DNA of 64,000 bases. Origin: Hymenobacter terricola. Lineage in GTDB: Bacteria; Bacteroidota; Bacteroidia; Cytophagales; Hymenobacteraceae. This document shows positions 8,355-16,794 of the stretch, piece after piece. Every line of letters begins with the position of its first letter. Position 1 is the stretch's first letter. A program made the translations under genes and the position numbers. The notes below the pieces were generated by a model. It saw nothing but the letters and a program-made list of their open reading frames with translations, was not told where the DNA came from and ran no database searches. The stretch is taken from positions 62,001 through 126,000 of the forward strand of contig NZ_JAGEMO020000021.1 of the NCBI RefSeq assembly GCF_017921975.2, read 5' to 3'.

Positions 8355-10796
8355 GTGCCCCTCGCCCCTGCTCCCGCCCCGGAAACCCTGACCCACGTTG
8401 CCTGCACCCATTGCGGCGACGACTGCCCCGATGAGCCCATCAAGCGGGCCGGGCAGCCCGCGCTGAGCTTCTGCTGCCAGGGCTGCCGGGCCGTGTACGA
8501 GCTGCTGGCCGCCAGCAACCTGTGCACGTATTATCGGCTCGATGAGCGGCCGGGGCAGAAGGTGAAGGCCGTGGAGCTGCCTGGCCGCTTCGACTACCTC
8601 GACCTGGAATCGGTGCAGAGCCAGCTGCTGGCCTTCCGTTCGCCCACGCTGGCGCGGCTCACGCTCACCATCCCCCAAATGCACTGCGCCTCGTGCGTCT
8701 GGCTGCTCGAAAACCTGTTCAAGCTCAACCCCGGCATCTCGGCCTCGCGGGTCAATTTCCTGCGCAAAGAGCTGACCGTAAGCTACCAGCCCGATACTAC
8801 TTCGCTGAAAGAAGTGGTGAAGCTGCTGGCCGCCATTAACTATGAGCCCCGGATTACGCTGGCCGAGCTGGGCGCGCAGCCGCACCACGGCACCCGCACG
8901 CTGCTTTACCAGCTGGGCGTAGCCGCGTTCGGCTTCGGCAACGTGATGCTGCTGGCTTTTCCGGAATACTTTTCCTTCACCGAGCAGCTGCAAAGCACCT
9001 TTGGGCGCTTTTTTGGCTGGCTGAGCCTGCTGCTGGCCATCCCGGTGCTGCTGGTGAGTGCGCGGGGCTTCTACCGCTCGGCCTGGCAGGGCTTGCGGCA
9101 ACGCCACATCAACCTCGATTTTCCCATCAGCCTGGGCCTGACGGCGCTTTTCGTCACCAGCGTGGTGGAAATTGTGACGCAGCGCGGGCCGGGCTTTTTC
9201 GACTCGTTTACCGGGCTGGTGTTCTTCATGCTCATCGGCAAATGGGTGCAGCAGCGCAGCTACGACGCCCTGCGCTTCGACCGCGATTTCACCTCCTACT
9301 TCCCCGTGGCCGTGACCCTGCTCACCAAAACCGGCGAGCAATCGGTATCGGTAAAAGAGCTGAAGCCCGGCCAGCGCATCCGCGTGCGGCACCAGGAAAT
9401 CATTCCGGCCGATGCCGTTCTGCGGCGCGGCACGGGCCGGATTGACTACAGCTTCGTCTCGGGCGAGAGCGAGCCGGTGGCCCGCGCGGCCGGCGAACTC
9501 GTGTACGCCGGCGGCCGGCAGGTGGGCGAGGCCGTGGAGCTGGAAGTGGTGCGCGAAGTCTCGCAGGGCTACCTCACCCAGCTTTGGAACAACCCCGCGT
9601 TTCAGAAGGACGAACAGCCCAACCTGGAGACCTACGCCAATAAAGTGGGCCGCTACTTCGTGGGGCTGACGCTGACACTGGCGCTGGGCGCGGTGATTTA
9701 TTGGTACCCCAAAGACCCGCAGATGGCTTTGCGCGCCTTCACCTCGGTGCTGGTTATTGCCTGTCCGTGCGCGCTGTCGCTGGCCACGCCCTTTGCCATG
9801 GGCGCGGCGCTGCGGGTGCTGGGCCGCCGGAAATTGTACCTGAAAAACTCCGCCGTGGTCGAAACCCTGGGCCGCGCCGACACCATCGTGTTCGACAAAA
9901 CCGGCACGCTTACGGATGTCAAAAAATCGGCGGTGGAATACGTGGGGCCGGCGCTCAGCCCCGCCCAGCTACAGGCCGTGGCGGCCGTGGTGCGCCACTC
10001 CACGCACCCGCTCAGCCAACGCCTGGCCAGCGAGCTGCCCGCCGGTTCATTGGCCGTGGCCGACTTCGCCGAAATACCCAGCCAGGGCCTGCGCGGCACC
10101 GTGGCCGGCATGGCGGTGCGGGTTGGCTCGGCGGTATTTGCGGGCCTGGCACCAGCCCCCACCGCTACTGTTGAACCGGCAGAAAACCTGCAATCCAGCG
10201 TCTACATCAACATTGATGGAATCACCAGCGGCTGCTACGTTTTCCGCAACGTGTACCGCGACGAGTTGCGCGAGGTGCTGGCGAAGCTCAGCCAGCGCTA
10301 CCGCCTGGCCGTGCTCTCGGGCGACAACGACGCCGAACAAACCCGGCTGCGCGAGCTGTTCGGCCCCACCGCCGAACTGCACTTCCGCCAAACCCCGCAA
10401 AACAAGCTCGACTACATTGCCCAGCTCAAGCAGCAGGGGCGCACCGTAATCATGGTCGGCGATGGGCTGAACGACGCCGGGGCTCTGCAGCGCGCCGACG
10501 CCGGCATCGCCCTCACCGACACGCTCACCAACTTCTCGCCCGCTTGCGACGCCATTCTCGAAGCCGACAGCTTCGGGCAGCTGGCCACCGTGCTGGGCTT
10601 TTCGCGCGACTGCCTGCGCATTGTGCTGGCCACGTTCGTCCTCTCGTTTTGCTACAACGGCATCGGCCTCACGCTGGCGGTTCAAGGCCGGTTCACGCCC
10701 ATCGTATCGGCCATTCTCATGCCCATCAGCTCGCTCAGCGTGATGGTGTTTGCCACGCTGCTGGTACGGCTGGCAGCCTGGCGGCGCGGGCTGTAA
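8355..10796 (+). CDS. ccoI: Copper-translocating P-type ATPase for cbb3 oxidase assembly (CcoI/FixI type)
   Basis: This P1B-type ATPase exports copper towards the cbb3 oxidase. An N-terminal cysteine-rich segment (ACTHCGDDC, CCQGC) precedes a heavy-metal domain with MHCASCVW. The CPC metal motif (CPCALSLATP) lies at about residues 470-479, the phosphorylation motif DKTGT at about 514, and GDGLNDAGAL near the C-terminus. I chose the GTG at 8355 (813 residues). The longer frame opens at a TTG at 8328, but that codon overlaps the inferred promoter TTTG and would precede the transcript. ccoS follows after 18 bases. The CcoI assignment rests on the Cys-rich N-terminus and the cco neighbours. Confidence 0.93.
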   Translation: MPLAPAPAPETLTHVACTHCGDDCPDEPIKRAGQPALSFCCQGCRAVYELLAASNLCTYYRLDERPGQKVKAVELPGRFDYLDLESVQSQLLAFRSPTLARLTLTIPQMHCASCVWLLENLFKLNPGISASRVNFLRKELTVSYQPDTTSLKEVVKLLAAINYEPRITLAELGAQPHHGTRTLLYQLGVAAFGFGNVMLLAFPEYFSFTEQLQSTFGRFFGWLSLLLAIPVLLVSARGFYRSAWQGLRQRHINLDFPISLGLTALFVTSVVEIVTQRGPGFFDSFTGLVFFMLIGKWVQQRSYDALRFDRDFTSYFPVAVTLLTKTGEQSVSVKELKPGQRIRVRHQEIIPADAVLRRGTGRIDYSFVSGESEPVARAAGELVYAGGRQVGEAVELEVVREVSQGYLTQLWNNPAFQKDEQPNLETYANKVGRYFVGLTLTLALGAVIYWYPKDPQMALRAFTSVLVIACPCALSLATPFAMGAALRVLGRRKLYLKNSAVVETLGRADTIVFDKTGTLTDVKKSAVEYVGPALSPAQLQAVAAVVRHSTHPLSQRLASELPAGSLAVADFAEIPSQGLRGTVAGMAVRVGSAVFAGLAPAPTATVEPAENLQSSVYINIDGITSGCYVFRNVYRDELREVLAKLSQRYRLAVLSGDNDAEQTRLRELFGPTAELHFRQTPQNKLDYIAQLKQQGRTVIMVGDGLNDAGALQRADAGIALTDTLTNFSPACDAILEADSFGQLATVLGFSRDCLRIVLATFVLSFCYNGIGLTLAVQGRFTPIVSAILMPISSLSVMVFATLLVRLAAWRRGL

Positions 10797-10814
10797 TCTA
10801 CATTCAATATCATC

Positions 10815-10970
10815 ATGTCCATCATCTTCCTTCTCATCGGCATTAGTCTGCTGGTGGCCCTCACGTTCCTGGCCGCGTTCTTTTGGGCGGTGCGCTCGGG
10901 GCAGTACGAGGACGACTACACGCCCGCCGTGCGGATGCTGTTTGAAGACGAAATAGAGCAGGACGAGTAG
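10815..10970 (+). CDS. ccoS: cbb3-type cytochrome oxidase assembly protein CcoS
   Basis: This 51-residue protein has one N-terminal membrane helix (IIFLLIGISLLVALTFLAAFFWAV), then the typical CcoS stretch RSGQYEDDYTPAVRMLFED and an acidic tail. CcoS is needed to insert cofactors into cbb3 oxidase. It starts at an ATG 18 bases after ccoI, as in most cco clusters, so the two are probably one transcript. Confidence 0.92.
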   Translation: MSIIFLLIGISLLVALTFLAAFFWAVRSGQYEDDYTPAVRMLFEDEIEQDE

Positions 10971-11027
10971 CGGCTGCAGTATCTTGGGGCCATTCTTTTA
11001 ACCCGAAATCAACCGCTGACGAATAGC

Positions 11028-11537
11028 ATGGATGGATTTACCTGTTCCCGTTGCGGAGAGTATCACGGGGAGCTGCCGATGTGCTTCGGCGCTGGATTCC
11101 CCGACTATTATTTCAGCGTGCCGCCGGATGAACGGGAAAACAGAGTTGAGCTCACGGAAAGCCTGTGCGTGATTGACGAATCCCATTTCTTCATTCGGGC
11201 ACGCATTGAAATTCCGGTTATCGATTCCGACGAGGTATTTTGCTGGAATGTGTGGACGAGTTTGAGCGAGGCGAATTTCCGGCGCACCAATGAAGTATGG
11301 GACGACCCGGAGCGGGTGAACGAGCCCGCTTATTTTGGCTGGCTCCAAACCACCATTCCCGGTTATCCGGAAACCCTCAACATCAAAACGATGCTGCACA
11401 CGCAGGAGCCCGGCATTATTCCGCGGGTTGAAGTAATCGAGGAAAACCACCGCCTGGCCGACGAGCAGCTGAGCGGAATTACGTGGCAGCGGGTCGTTGA
11501 ATTGGTGGAAATTGCCATGCACGATGCTGATGCCTGA
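11028..11537 (+). CDS. DUF2199 domain-containing protein
   Basis: The soluble 169-residue protein begins MDGFTCSRCGEYHGELPMCFG, with a CxxC pair and the GxxxP pattern of DUF2199. It also shows the FFIRARIEIPV and YFGWLQTTIPGYPETLNIKT segments of that family. Its function is unknown. It is inserted between ccoS and ccoNO and is not a known oxidase component. Its stop codon is the TGA of the first Crp/Fnr-like box of the ccoNO promoter. An own start 57 bases after ccoS is possible. Confidence 0.82.
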   Translation: MDGFTCSRCGEYHGELPMCFGAGFPDYYFSVPPDERENRVELTESLCVIDESHFFIRARIEIPVIDSDEVFCWNVWTSLSEANFRRTNEVWDDPERVNEPAYFGWLQTTIPGYPETLNIKTMLHTQEPGIIPRVEVIEENHRLADEQLSGITWQRVVELVEIAMHDADA

Positions 11538-11599
11538 CAACAATCAGTTTCCCGCCTGATTTTCGTCAGCTGACTAAAAACGGCCTGCCAGGACCTTTG
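11533..11599 (+). promoter_or_regulatory. Paired Crp/Fnr-like boxes and TTTG promoter element of ccoNO
   Basis: Box 1 (CCTGACAACAATCAGT, 11533-11548) and box 2 (CCTGATTTTCGTCAGC, 11555-11570) are TGA-N6-TCA sites 22 bp apart. GACCTTTG follows, with TTTG at 11596-11599, exactly 28 bases after box 2. The ATG of ccoNO is 29 bases after TTTG. Spacing and inner bases match the ccoI and hemA sites, while the 10-base linker between boxes differs. Confidence 0.82.
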
Positions 11600-11627
11600 G
11601 AGAAGTAAATCACCCACTTCTCAGGCT

Positions 11628-13814
11628 ATGCAAGTCGAGTTACCCCCACCGGCCGTCGCGCCCCGGTCGCCCCAGATACCCAGCCCCGTTGCGCGAGCGG
11701 TGGAAACGTTTTTCTACGACAATAAGATTGTCCGCGACTTCGGCATTGCCACCGTTATCTGGGGCATTATCGGAATGGCCGTGGGCGTGCTGGCGGCCTT
11801 CGAGCTGGCCCGGCCCGAGCTCAACATGGGCACGGCCTTCACCACCTTCGGCCGCATCCGGCCGCTGCACACCAACGCCGTCATTTTCGCCTTCGTCGGC
11901 AACGGCATTTTCACCGGCGTGTACTACTCGCTGCAGCGCCTGTGCAAGGCCCGGATGTACTCCGACGTGCTCAGCAAAATCCACTTCTGGGGCTGGCAGC
12001 TCATCATCATCTCGGCCGTGGCCACGCTGCCGCTGGGCTACACCACCAGCAAGGAATACGCGGAGCTGGAATGGCCCATCGACATCGCCATCACCGTGGT
12101 GTGGGTGATTTTTGGCTGGAACATGTTCGGCACCATCGTCAAGCGGCGCGAGCGGCACCTGTACGTGGGCATCTGGTTCTACATCGCCACGTTCATCACG
12201 GTGGCGGTTTTGCACCTCGTCAACTCGGCCGAAGTGCCCGTGAGCTGGCTCAAAAGCTACTCGGCCTACGCCGGCGTGCAGGACGCCCTGGTGCAGTGGT
12301 GGTACGGCCACAACGCGGTGGCCTTCTTCCTCACCACGCCCTACCTGGGCCTGATGTACTACTTCATGCCCAAGGCAGCCGAGCGGCCGATTTACTCCTA
12401 CCGCCTCAGCATCGTCCACTTCTGGTCGCTGATTTTCATTTACATCTGGGCCGGGCCGCACCACTTGCTCTACACCGCCCTGCCCGACTGGGCCCAGAGC
12501 CTGGGCGTGGCCTTCTCCGTGATGCTGATTGCGCCCAGCTGGGGCGGCATGATTAACGGCCTGCTGACCCTGCGCGGCGCCTGGGACAAAGTGCGCGAGG
12601 AGCCCGTGCTCAAGTTCTTCGTGGTGGCCATCACGGCCTACGGCATGGCCACCTTCGAAGGCCCCATGCTGGCCCTGAAAAACGTGAATGCCATTGCCCA
12701 CTTTACCGACTGGATTGTGGCCCACGTCCACGTCGGGGCCCTGGGCTGGAACGGTTTCCTCACCTTCGGGATGCTGTATTGGCTGTGGCCGCGCCTGTAC
12801 CGGACGCCGCTGTTCTCGAAAAAACTGGCCACTACGCACTTCTGGCTGGGCACGCTCGGCATCCTGTTTTATGCCATTCCCATGTACTGGGCCGGCTTCA
12901 CGCAGGGCCTCATGTGGAAGCAGTTCAACAGCGAGGGCATGCTGCAATACCCCAACTTCCTGGAAACCGTCATCCAGCTGGTGCCCATGTATTACCTGCG
13001 CGGCATTGGCGGGCTGCTCTACCTCAGCGGCGTGTTTCTGCTGATGTATAACCTCTTCAAAACTGCCCGGGCCGGCACGCTGCTGGCCAACGAAAAAGCT
13101 CAGGCCCCGGCCCTGCTGCCCGAAGCCCTGGACCCGCACGTGCAGCCCGGCCACTGGCACCGCTGGCTGGAGCGCCGCCCCTTCCAGCTGGCCGTGGGCG
13201 CCACCATTGCCATCCTCATCGGGGGCGCCGTGGAGATGATTCCGATGTTCCTCGTGAAGTCCAACGTGCCCACCATCGCCTCCGTGCACCCCTACCGGCC
13301 GCTCGAATTGCAGGGCCGCGACCTCTACATCAAGGAAGGCTGCTCGAACTGCCACACCCAGATGGTACGCCCCTTCCGCTCCGAAACCGAGCGCTACGGC
13401 GAGTACTCCAAGGCGGGCGAGTTCATCTACGACCGGCCCTTCCTGTGGGGCAGCAAGCGCACCGGGCCCGATTTGCACCGCGTGGGCGGCAAGTACCCCA
13501 GCTCCTGGCACTACAACCACATGATGGACCCCACCAGCATGTCGCCCGGCTCCATCATGCCGCCCTACCCGTGGCTGTATGAGAATGAAATCGACTACAG
13601 CACGCTGCCCGCCAAAATCCGCGTCCTCCAACGCCTCAACACGCCCTACCCCACCGGCTTCGATAAGCAGGCCGTGGCCGATGCCCAGAACCAAGCCCAA
13701 GGCATTGTGGCCGACCTGAAAAAGGAGGACATCGAGGTGAAGTCCGACAAGGAAATCGTGGCCCTCATTGCCTACCTCCAGCGCCTGGGCACCGACATTA
13801 AAGTGAAGAAGTAG
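11628..13814 (+). CDS. ccoNO: cbb3-type cytochrome c oxidase, fused subunits I and II (CcoN-CcoO)
   Basis: The 728-residue fusion is the catalytic core of a high-affinity terminal oxidase. Residues of about 20-480 form the multi-helix CcoN part with haem and copper ligand regions (GRIRPLHTNAVIFAF, WWYGHNAVAFFLT, WIVAHVHVGALGWNG). After a linker, a membrane anchor at about 520-545 leads into CcoO. Its c-type haem site is CSNCH (Cys572, Cys575, His576), with the likely Met ligand in SIMPPYPW. Proteobacteria encode CcoN and CcoO separately; the fusion is usual in Bacteroidota. It is driven by the paired-box promoter upstream and followed by the small-subunit genes. Confidence 0.97.
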   Translation: MQVELPPPAVAPRSPQIPSPVARAVETFFYDNKIVRDFGIATVIWGIIGMAVGVLAAFELARPELNMGTAFTTFGRIRPLHTNAVIFAFVGNGIFTGVYYSLQRLCKARMYSDVLSKIHFWGWQLIIISAVATLPLGYTTSKEYAELEWPIDIAITVVWVIFGWNMFGTIVKRRERHLYVGIWFYIATFITVAVLHLVNSAEVPVSWLKSYSAYAGVQDALVQWWYGHNAVAFFLTTPYLGLMYYFMPKAAERPIYSYRLSIVHFWSLIFIYIWAGPHHLLYTALPDWAQSLGVAFSVMLIAPSWGGMINGLLTLRGAWDKVREEPVLKFFVVAITAYGMATFEGPMLALKNVNAIAHFTDWIVAHVHVGALGWNGFLTFGMLYWLWPRLYRTPLFSKKLATTHFWLGTLGILFYAIPMYWAGFTQGLMWKQFNSEGMLQYPNFLETVIQLVPMYYLRGIGGLLYLSGVFLLMYNLFKTARAGTLLANEKAQAPALLPEALDPHVQPGHWHRWLERRPFQLAVGATIAILIGGAVEMIPMFLVKSNVPTIASVHPYRPLELQGRDLYIKEGCSNCHTQMVRPFRSETERYGEYSKAGEFIYDRPFLWGSKRTGPDLHRVGGKYPSSWHYNHMMDPTSMSPGSIMPPYPWLYENEIDYSTLPAKIRVLQRLNTPYPTGFDKQAVADAQNQAQGIVADLKKEDIEVKSDKEIVALIAYLQRLGTDIKVKK

Positions 13815-13879
13815 CCCGGGCTTTTAGTCCGCGGCCCCTCCCACCATCCCATAACTCGCGGACTAAAAGTCCGCGCTAC
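13811..13879. repeat. 23-bp inverted repeat overlapping the ccoNO stop codon (GTAGC...GCTAC family)
   Basis: Arms 13811-13833 and 13857-13879 pair with two mismatches. The left arm includes the ccoNO stop codon TAG. The right arm is itself palindromic (CGCGGACT AAA AGTCCGCG). The outer GTAGC/GCTAC ends and the GGACT/AGTCC core match the element at 7414-7481. It separates ccoNO from the next gene. Confidence 0.8.
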
Positions 13880-13882
13880 ACC

Positions 13883-14086
13883 ATGGAAAAGAACGTTCTG
13901 CAGTCCATCACCGGCGTGGCGATATACCCGCTCATCTCCTTCGCCATCTTCTTTCTCTTCTTCATCGGCCTGATGGTGTACATCCTCATCGTCAACCGCC
14001 AGCACCTCAGCACCATGAGCCAGCTGCCCCTGGAAGACAACGACGAAGCCCCGAAATCTCACCTCGAACACGACGTATTATGCTAA
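13883..14086 (+). CDS. ccoQ: CcoQ/FixQ-like small membrane protein
   Basis: The 67-residue protein has one membrane helix (YPLISFAIFFLFFIGLMVYILIV) followed by a short polar, acidic tail. Its position between ccoNO and ccoP, its size and its topology fit CcoQ, which stabilizes the cbb3 complex. Sequence identity to proteobacterial CcoQ is not obvious, so the name rests largely on context. The last 7 bases overlap the start of the next gene. Confidence 0.65.
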   Translation: MEKNVLQSITGVAIYPLISFAIFFLFFIGLMVYILIVNRQHLSTMSQLPLEDNDEAPKSHLEHDVLC

Positions 14087-14358
14087 CCAAACGCACTTTG
14101 CTGCTACTGGCCACGGGCCTGCTCATCGGCTACGCGGCGGCGGCGCAGGACGCCAGCCCGGCCGCGCCAGCCGCCGCGCCCGACTTCCTGCTCTCGCTCC
14201 TGCTGGGCGTGCTCGGGCTGGTGGCGGTGGCCGTGCTGCTCACCGGCCTACTCGTGGCCGCCCAGCTGAAACGGCGCGGCCAGCACCTCATCGCCCCGCA
14301 GCTCACCAGCGGGCTGGCGCCGGCCGCAACACCAGAAAGGGGGGTAAATCCATGCTGA
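14080..14358 (+). CDS. Small membrane protein resembling the N-terminus of CcoP
   Basis: This 92-residue product has a signal-like N-terminus ending in AAAAQ, an Ala/Pro-rich stretch, and one membrane helix (FLLSLLLGVLGLVAVAVLLTGLLVAAQLK). A basic/polar tail follows, with no haem motif. The order of parts closely parallels the first 80 residues of CcoP, the next gene (signal, Ala/Pro stretch, LLGLLGVLLLMLLFTGITIAVQMK). It overlaps its upstream neighbour by 7 bases and ccoP by 7 bases (ATGCTGA), so translation is probably coupled. It may be a duplicated CcoP anchor or a second CcoQ-like subunit. Confidence 0.7.
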   Translation: MLTKRTLLLLATGLLIGYAAAAQDASPAAPAAAPDFLLSLLLGVLGLVAVAVLLTGLLVAAQLKRRGQHLIAPQLTSGLAPAATPERGVNPC

Positions 14359-15242
14359 TTCTTACCTTGAAATCGGCCCGCTCGGCGCTGCTGGCCCTGG
14401 CCTCGGTGCTCATCAGCGCCACCGCCTTTGCCCAGGCCCCGGAAGCCGCACCCGCCAAACCCGCTGCCATGAGCGAGCAGGAAGCCCTGTTCTGGGTGCT
14501 GCTGGGCTTGCTGGGCGTGCTGCTGCTCATGCTGCTTTTCACCGGCATCACCATTGCGGTGCAGATGAAGCCGCAGTTGCGCAAGCTCTACGACCTGCCC
14601 ACGGTGCACAACACCTGGAGCGGCCAGGTCCTGGGCCTGCTGGTGGGCGACGCCCGCCTGGTGCAGGGCGACGTGCGCGACGAAATAATGGACCACGAAT
14701 ACGACGGCATCCACGAGTTCGACAACGACCTGCCGCCGTGGTGGAAATACGGCTTTGCCTTCACCATCATCTTCGCGGTGAGCTACTTATTTTATTACCA
14801 CGTAGCCAAAAAAGGCCAGCTGCAGGGAGCCGAATACGCCGCCGAAATGCGCCAGGCCGCCCTGTTCGTGCCCGCCGGGTCCGACGACCCCAACCTGCTC
14901 ACCACCTACCAGCCCCTCACGGCCCTGGCCGACATCAGCAGCGGCAAAAGCGTGTTCGCCACCAACTGCGCGCCCTGCCACGGGGCCAATGCTGAAGGCA
15001 AAGTCGGCCCCAACCTAACCGACGATTACTGGCTGCACGGCGGCGAGGTGAACCACGTTTACAAAACCATCAAATTCGGCATCAACGGCAAGGGCATGGT
15101 GTCCTGGAAGGGCAAGCTCTCGGGCAAGCAAATGCTGCAAGTCAGTTCCTATGTGCTGAGCCTGAAGGGCTCGAAGCCAGCCAATCCGAAGCCGCCGCAG
15201 GGCGAGAAGGAAGTGGCTGGCAAGGCCGTGGCGAAGCTGTAG
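14352..15242 (+). CDS. ccoP: cbb3-type cytochrome c oxidase subunit III (CcoP), single haem c
   Basis: The 296-residue protein carries electrons into the cbb3 oxidase. It has a signal-like N-terminus, an N-terminal helix (about 45-70) and a second helix (YGFAFTIIFAVSYLFYYHVA, about 137-156). One cytochrome c domain follows, with CAPCH at Cys206, Cys209 and His210 and a GMVSWKGKLS segment supplying the Met ligand. Proteobacterial CcoP has two haem domains; one is common in Bacteroidota. It overlaps the preceding small gene by 7 bases. Confidence 0.95.
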   Translation: MLILTLKSARSALLALASVLISATAFAQAPEAAPAKPAAMSEQEALFWVLLGLLGVLLLMLLFTGITIAVQMKPQLRKLYDLPTVHNTWSGQVLGLLVGDARLVQGDVRDEIMDHEYDGIHEFDNDLPPWWKYGFAFTIIFAVSYLFYYHVAKKGQLQGAEYAAEMRQAALFVPAGSDDPNLLTTYQPLTALADISSGKSVFATNCAPCHGANAEGKVGPNLTDDYWLHGGEVNHVYKTIKFGINGKGMVSWKGKLSGKQMLQVSSYVLSLKGSKPANPKPPQGEKEVAGKAVAKL

Positions 15243-15252
15243 AACAATAACA

Positions 15253-15355
15253 GAACGTCATGCAGAGCGCAGCGCAGCATCTCGCGTGCAGTAAGTAATA
15301 AATGCCATTACAACAATGCACGCGAGATGCTTCGGCTGCGCTCAGCATGACGTTC
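15253..15355. repeat. Long imperfect inverted repeat, GTCATGC...GCATGAC family
   Basis: The left arm (15253-15290) and right arm (15317-15355) pair over about 38 bases with one bulge and a few mismatches. The outer ends read GAACGTCATGC and GCATGACGTTC, and inner parts include GCATCTCGCG. It fills the space between ccoP and ccoG and could act as a transcript-stabilizing or terminating hairpin. Related elements lie at 18973, 44270 and possibly 63320. Confidence 0.8.
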
Positions 15356-15373
15356 AGTTTCTTCCCATTCCTC

Positions 15374-16783
15374 ATGTCCACCACCCAATTCAAGCCCGAC
15401 GACTCGTACCGCGACTCGCTCTCGACGATAGACGCGGCCGGCAAGCGGGTGTGGCTCTACCCCAAAAAGCCCGCCGGCCGCCTCTATCGCCACCGCAAGT
15501 GGCTCAGCTATGGGTTTCTGGCGCTGCTTTTTGCCGGGCCGTGGCTGCGCATCCACGATTTGCCGGTGCTGCTGCTCAACCTGCCGGCCCGCAAATTCAT
15601 CATCTTCGGCCAGATTTTCTGGCCCCAGGATTTCTTCATTCTGCTGCTGGCCACGCTCACGTTTCTGGTGTTCATCATCGTGTTCACGGTGGTGTACGGG
15701 CGGGTATTCTGCGGCTGGATTTGCCCCCAGACCATCTTCCTGGAAATGGTGTTTCGCCGCATCGAGTACTGGCTGGAAGGCGACGCGCCCCAGCAAAAAG
15801 CCCTCGACCGCAGCGAGTTGAACTGGAACAAGCTCTGGCGCAAAACCACCAAGCACGCCCTGTTTCTGGCCGTCTCGTTCGTCATCGCCAACACCTTCCT
15901 GGCCTACATCATCGGCACCGAGGAGCTGACGAAGATTGTGACCGATTCGCCCACAGCCCATTTGGGCGGGCTGGCGGCACTCACGCTGTTCACGGGCGTT
16001 TTCTACGCCGTGTTTGCGCGGTTTCGGGAGCAGGTGTGCACCATTGTGTGCCCGTACGGCCGCTTGCAGGGCGTTTTACTCGATAAGGACAGCCTCGTGG
16101 TGGCCTATGACTACCAGCGCGGCGAGCCTCGCGAGAAGCTGCGCAAAAACCAGGCGCGCACCGCCGGCGACTGCATCGACTGCCACCAGTGCGTGCAGGT
16201 GTGCCCCACGGGCATCGACATCCGCAACGGCGCCACCCAGCTCGAATGCACCAACTGCACCGCCTGCATCGACGCCTGCGACTCCATCATGGACCTCATA
16301 AATAAGCCGCAGGGCCTCATCCGCCACGCCTCCGTGAATGGCATCGCCGAGGGCACCAAATTCCGCCTCACGGGCCGCGTGAAAGCCCTTTCGGGCGTGC
16401 TGGCTTTCCTGCTGATTGTGCTCACCGGCCTGCTGGTGTCGCGGGCCAACGTGGCGGCCACGGTGCTGCGCACGCCGGGCCAGCTGTTCCAGAAAACCGA
16501 CCACGGCACCATCACCAACCTCTACAATATCTCGGTCATCAACAAAACCAACCACCCCTACCCCATCACCCTGCGCATGCTGGAGCCGGCGCACGGCACC
16601 ATTTCCCTCATCAGCACCACTACGCTGACGCTGCCCGCCCAGGGCATTGCCGAGGGCGTGTTTTTCGCTGAATTACCCCGCACCGCCCTGCGCCACACCA
16701 ACCAGAAAATCCGCATCGGTCTGTTCAGCGGCGGCCAGCTGATTTCGGAAACCAGCACCAAGTTTCTGGGGCCGGCGCAGTAA
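15374..16783 (+). CDS. ccoG: Cytochrome c oxidase accessory protein CcoG (polyferredoxin)
   Basis: The 469-residue membrane iron-sulfur protein is thought to reduce copper during cbb3 assembly. Membrane helices surround an early CGWICPQ motif (Cys113). Two ferredoxin cysteine clusters follow: CIDCHQCVQVCP (Cys267, 270, 273, 277) and CTNCTACIDACD (Cys292, 295, 298, 302). The C-terminus is an Ig-like domain. I chose the ATG at 15374 (MSTTQFKPDD) because the longer frame from 15302 would translate the palindromic repeat. A FixH-like gene begins 11 bases after the stop. Confidence 0.95.
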   Translation: MSTTQFKPDDSYRDSLSTIDAAGKRVWLYPKKPAGRLYRHRKWLSYGFLALLFAGPWLRIHDLPVLLLNLPARKFIIFGQIFWPQDFFILLLATLTFLVFIIVFTVVYGRVFCGWICPQTIFLEMVFRRIEYWLEGDAPQQKALDRSELNWNKLWRKTTKHALFLAVSFVIANTFLAYIIGTEELTKIVTDSPTAHLGGLAALTLFTGVFYAVFARFREQVCTIVCPYGRLQGVLLDKDSLVVAYDYQRGEPREKLRKNQARTAGDCIDCHQCVQVCPTGIDIRNGATQLECTNCTACIDACDSIMDLINKPQGLIRHASVNGIAEGTKFRLTGRVKALSGVLAFLLIVLTGLLVSRANVAATVLRTPGQLFQKTDHGTITNLYNISVINKTNHPYPITLRMLEPAHGTISLISTTTLTLPAQGIAEGVFFAELPRTALRHTNQKIRIGLFSGGQLISETSTKFLGPAQ

Positions 16784-16794
16784 CAATAAACCCA

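Noticed and set aside
11640-13700. 686-codon minus-strand open frame opposite ccoNO
   Set aside because: It is the shadow of the real oxidase gene, rich in His, Gly, Val and Gln as expected from the antisense of GC-rich codons, and has no family match by eye.
15302-15373. Extended N-terminus for ccoG
   Set aside because: The extra codons translate the right arm of the palindromic repeat, and CcoG homology begins at the ATG at 15374.
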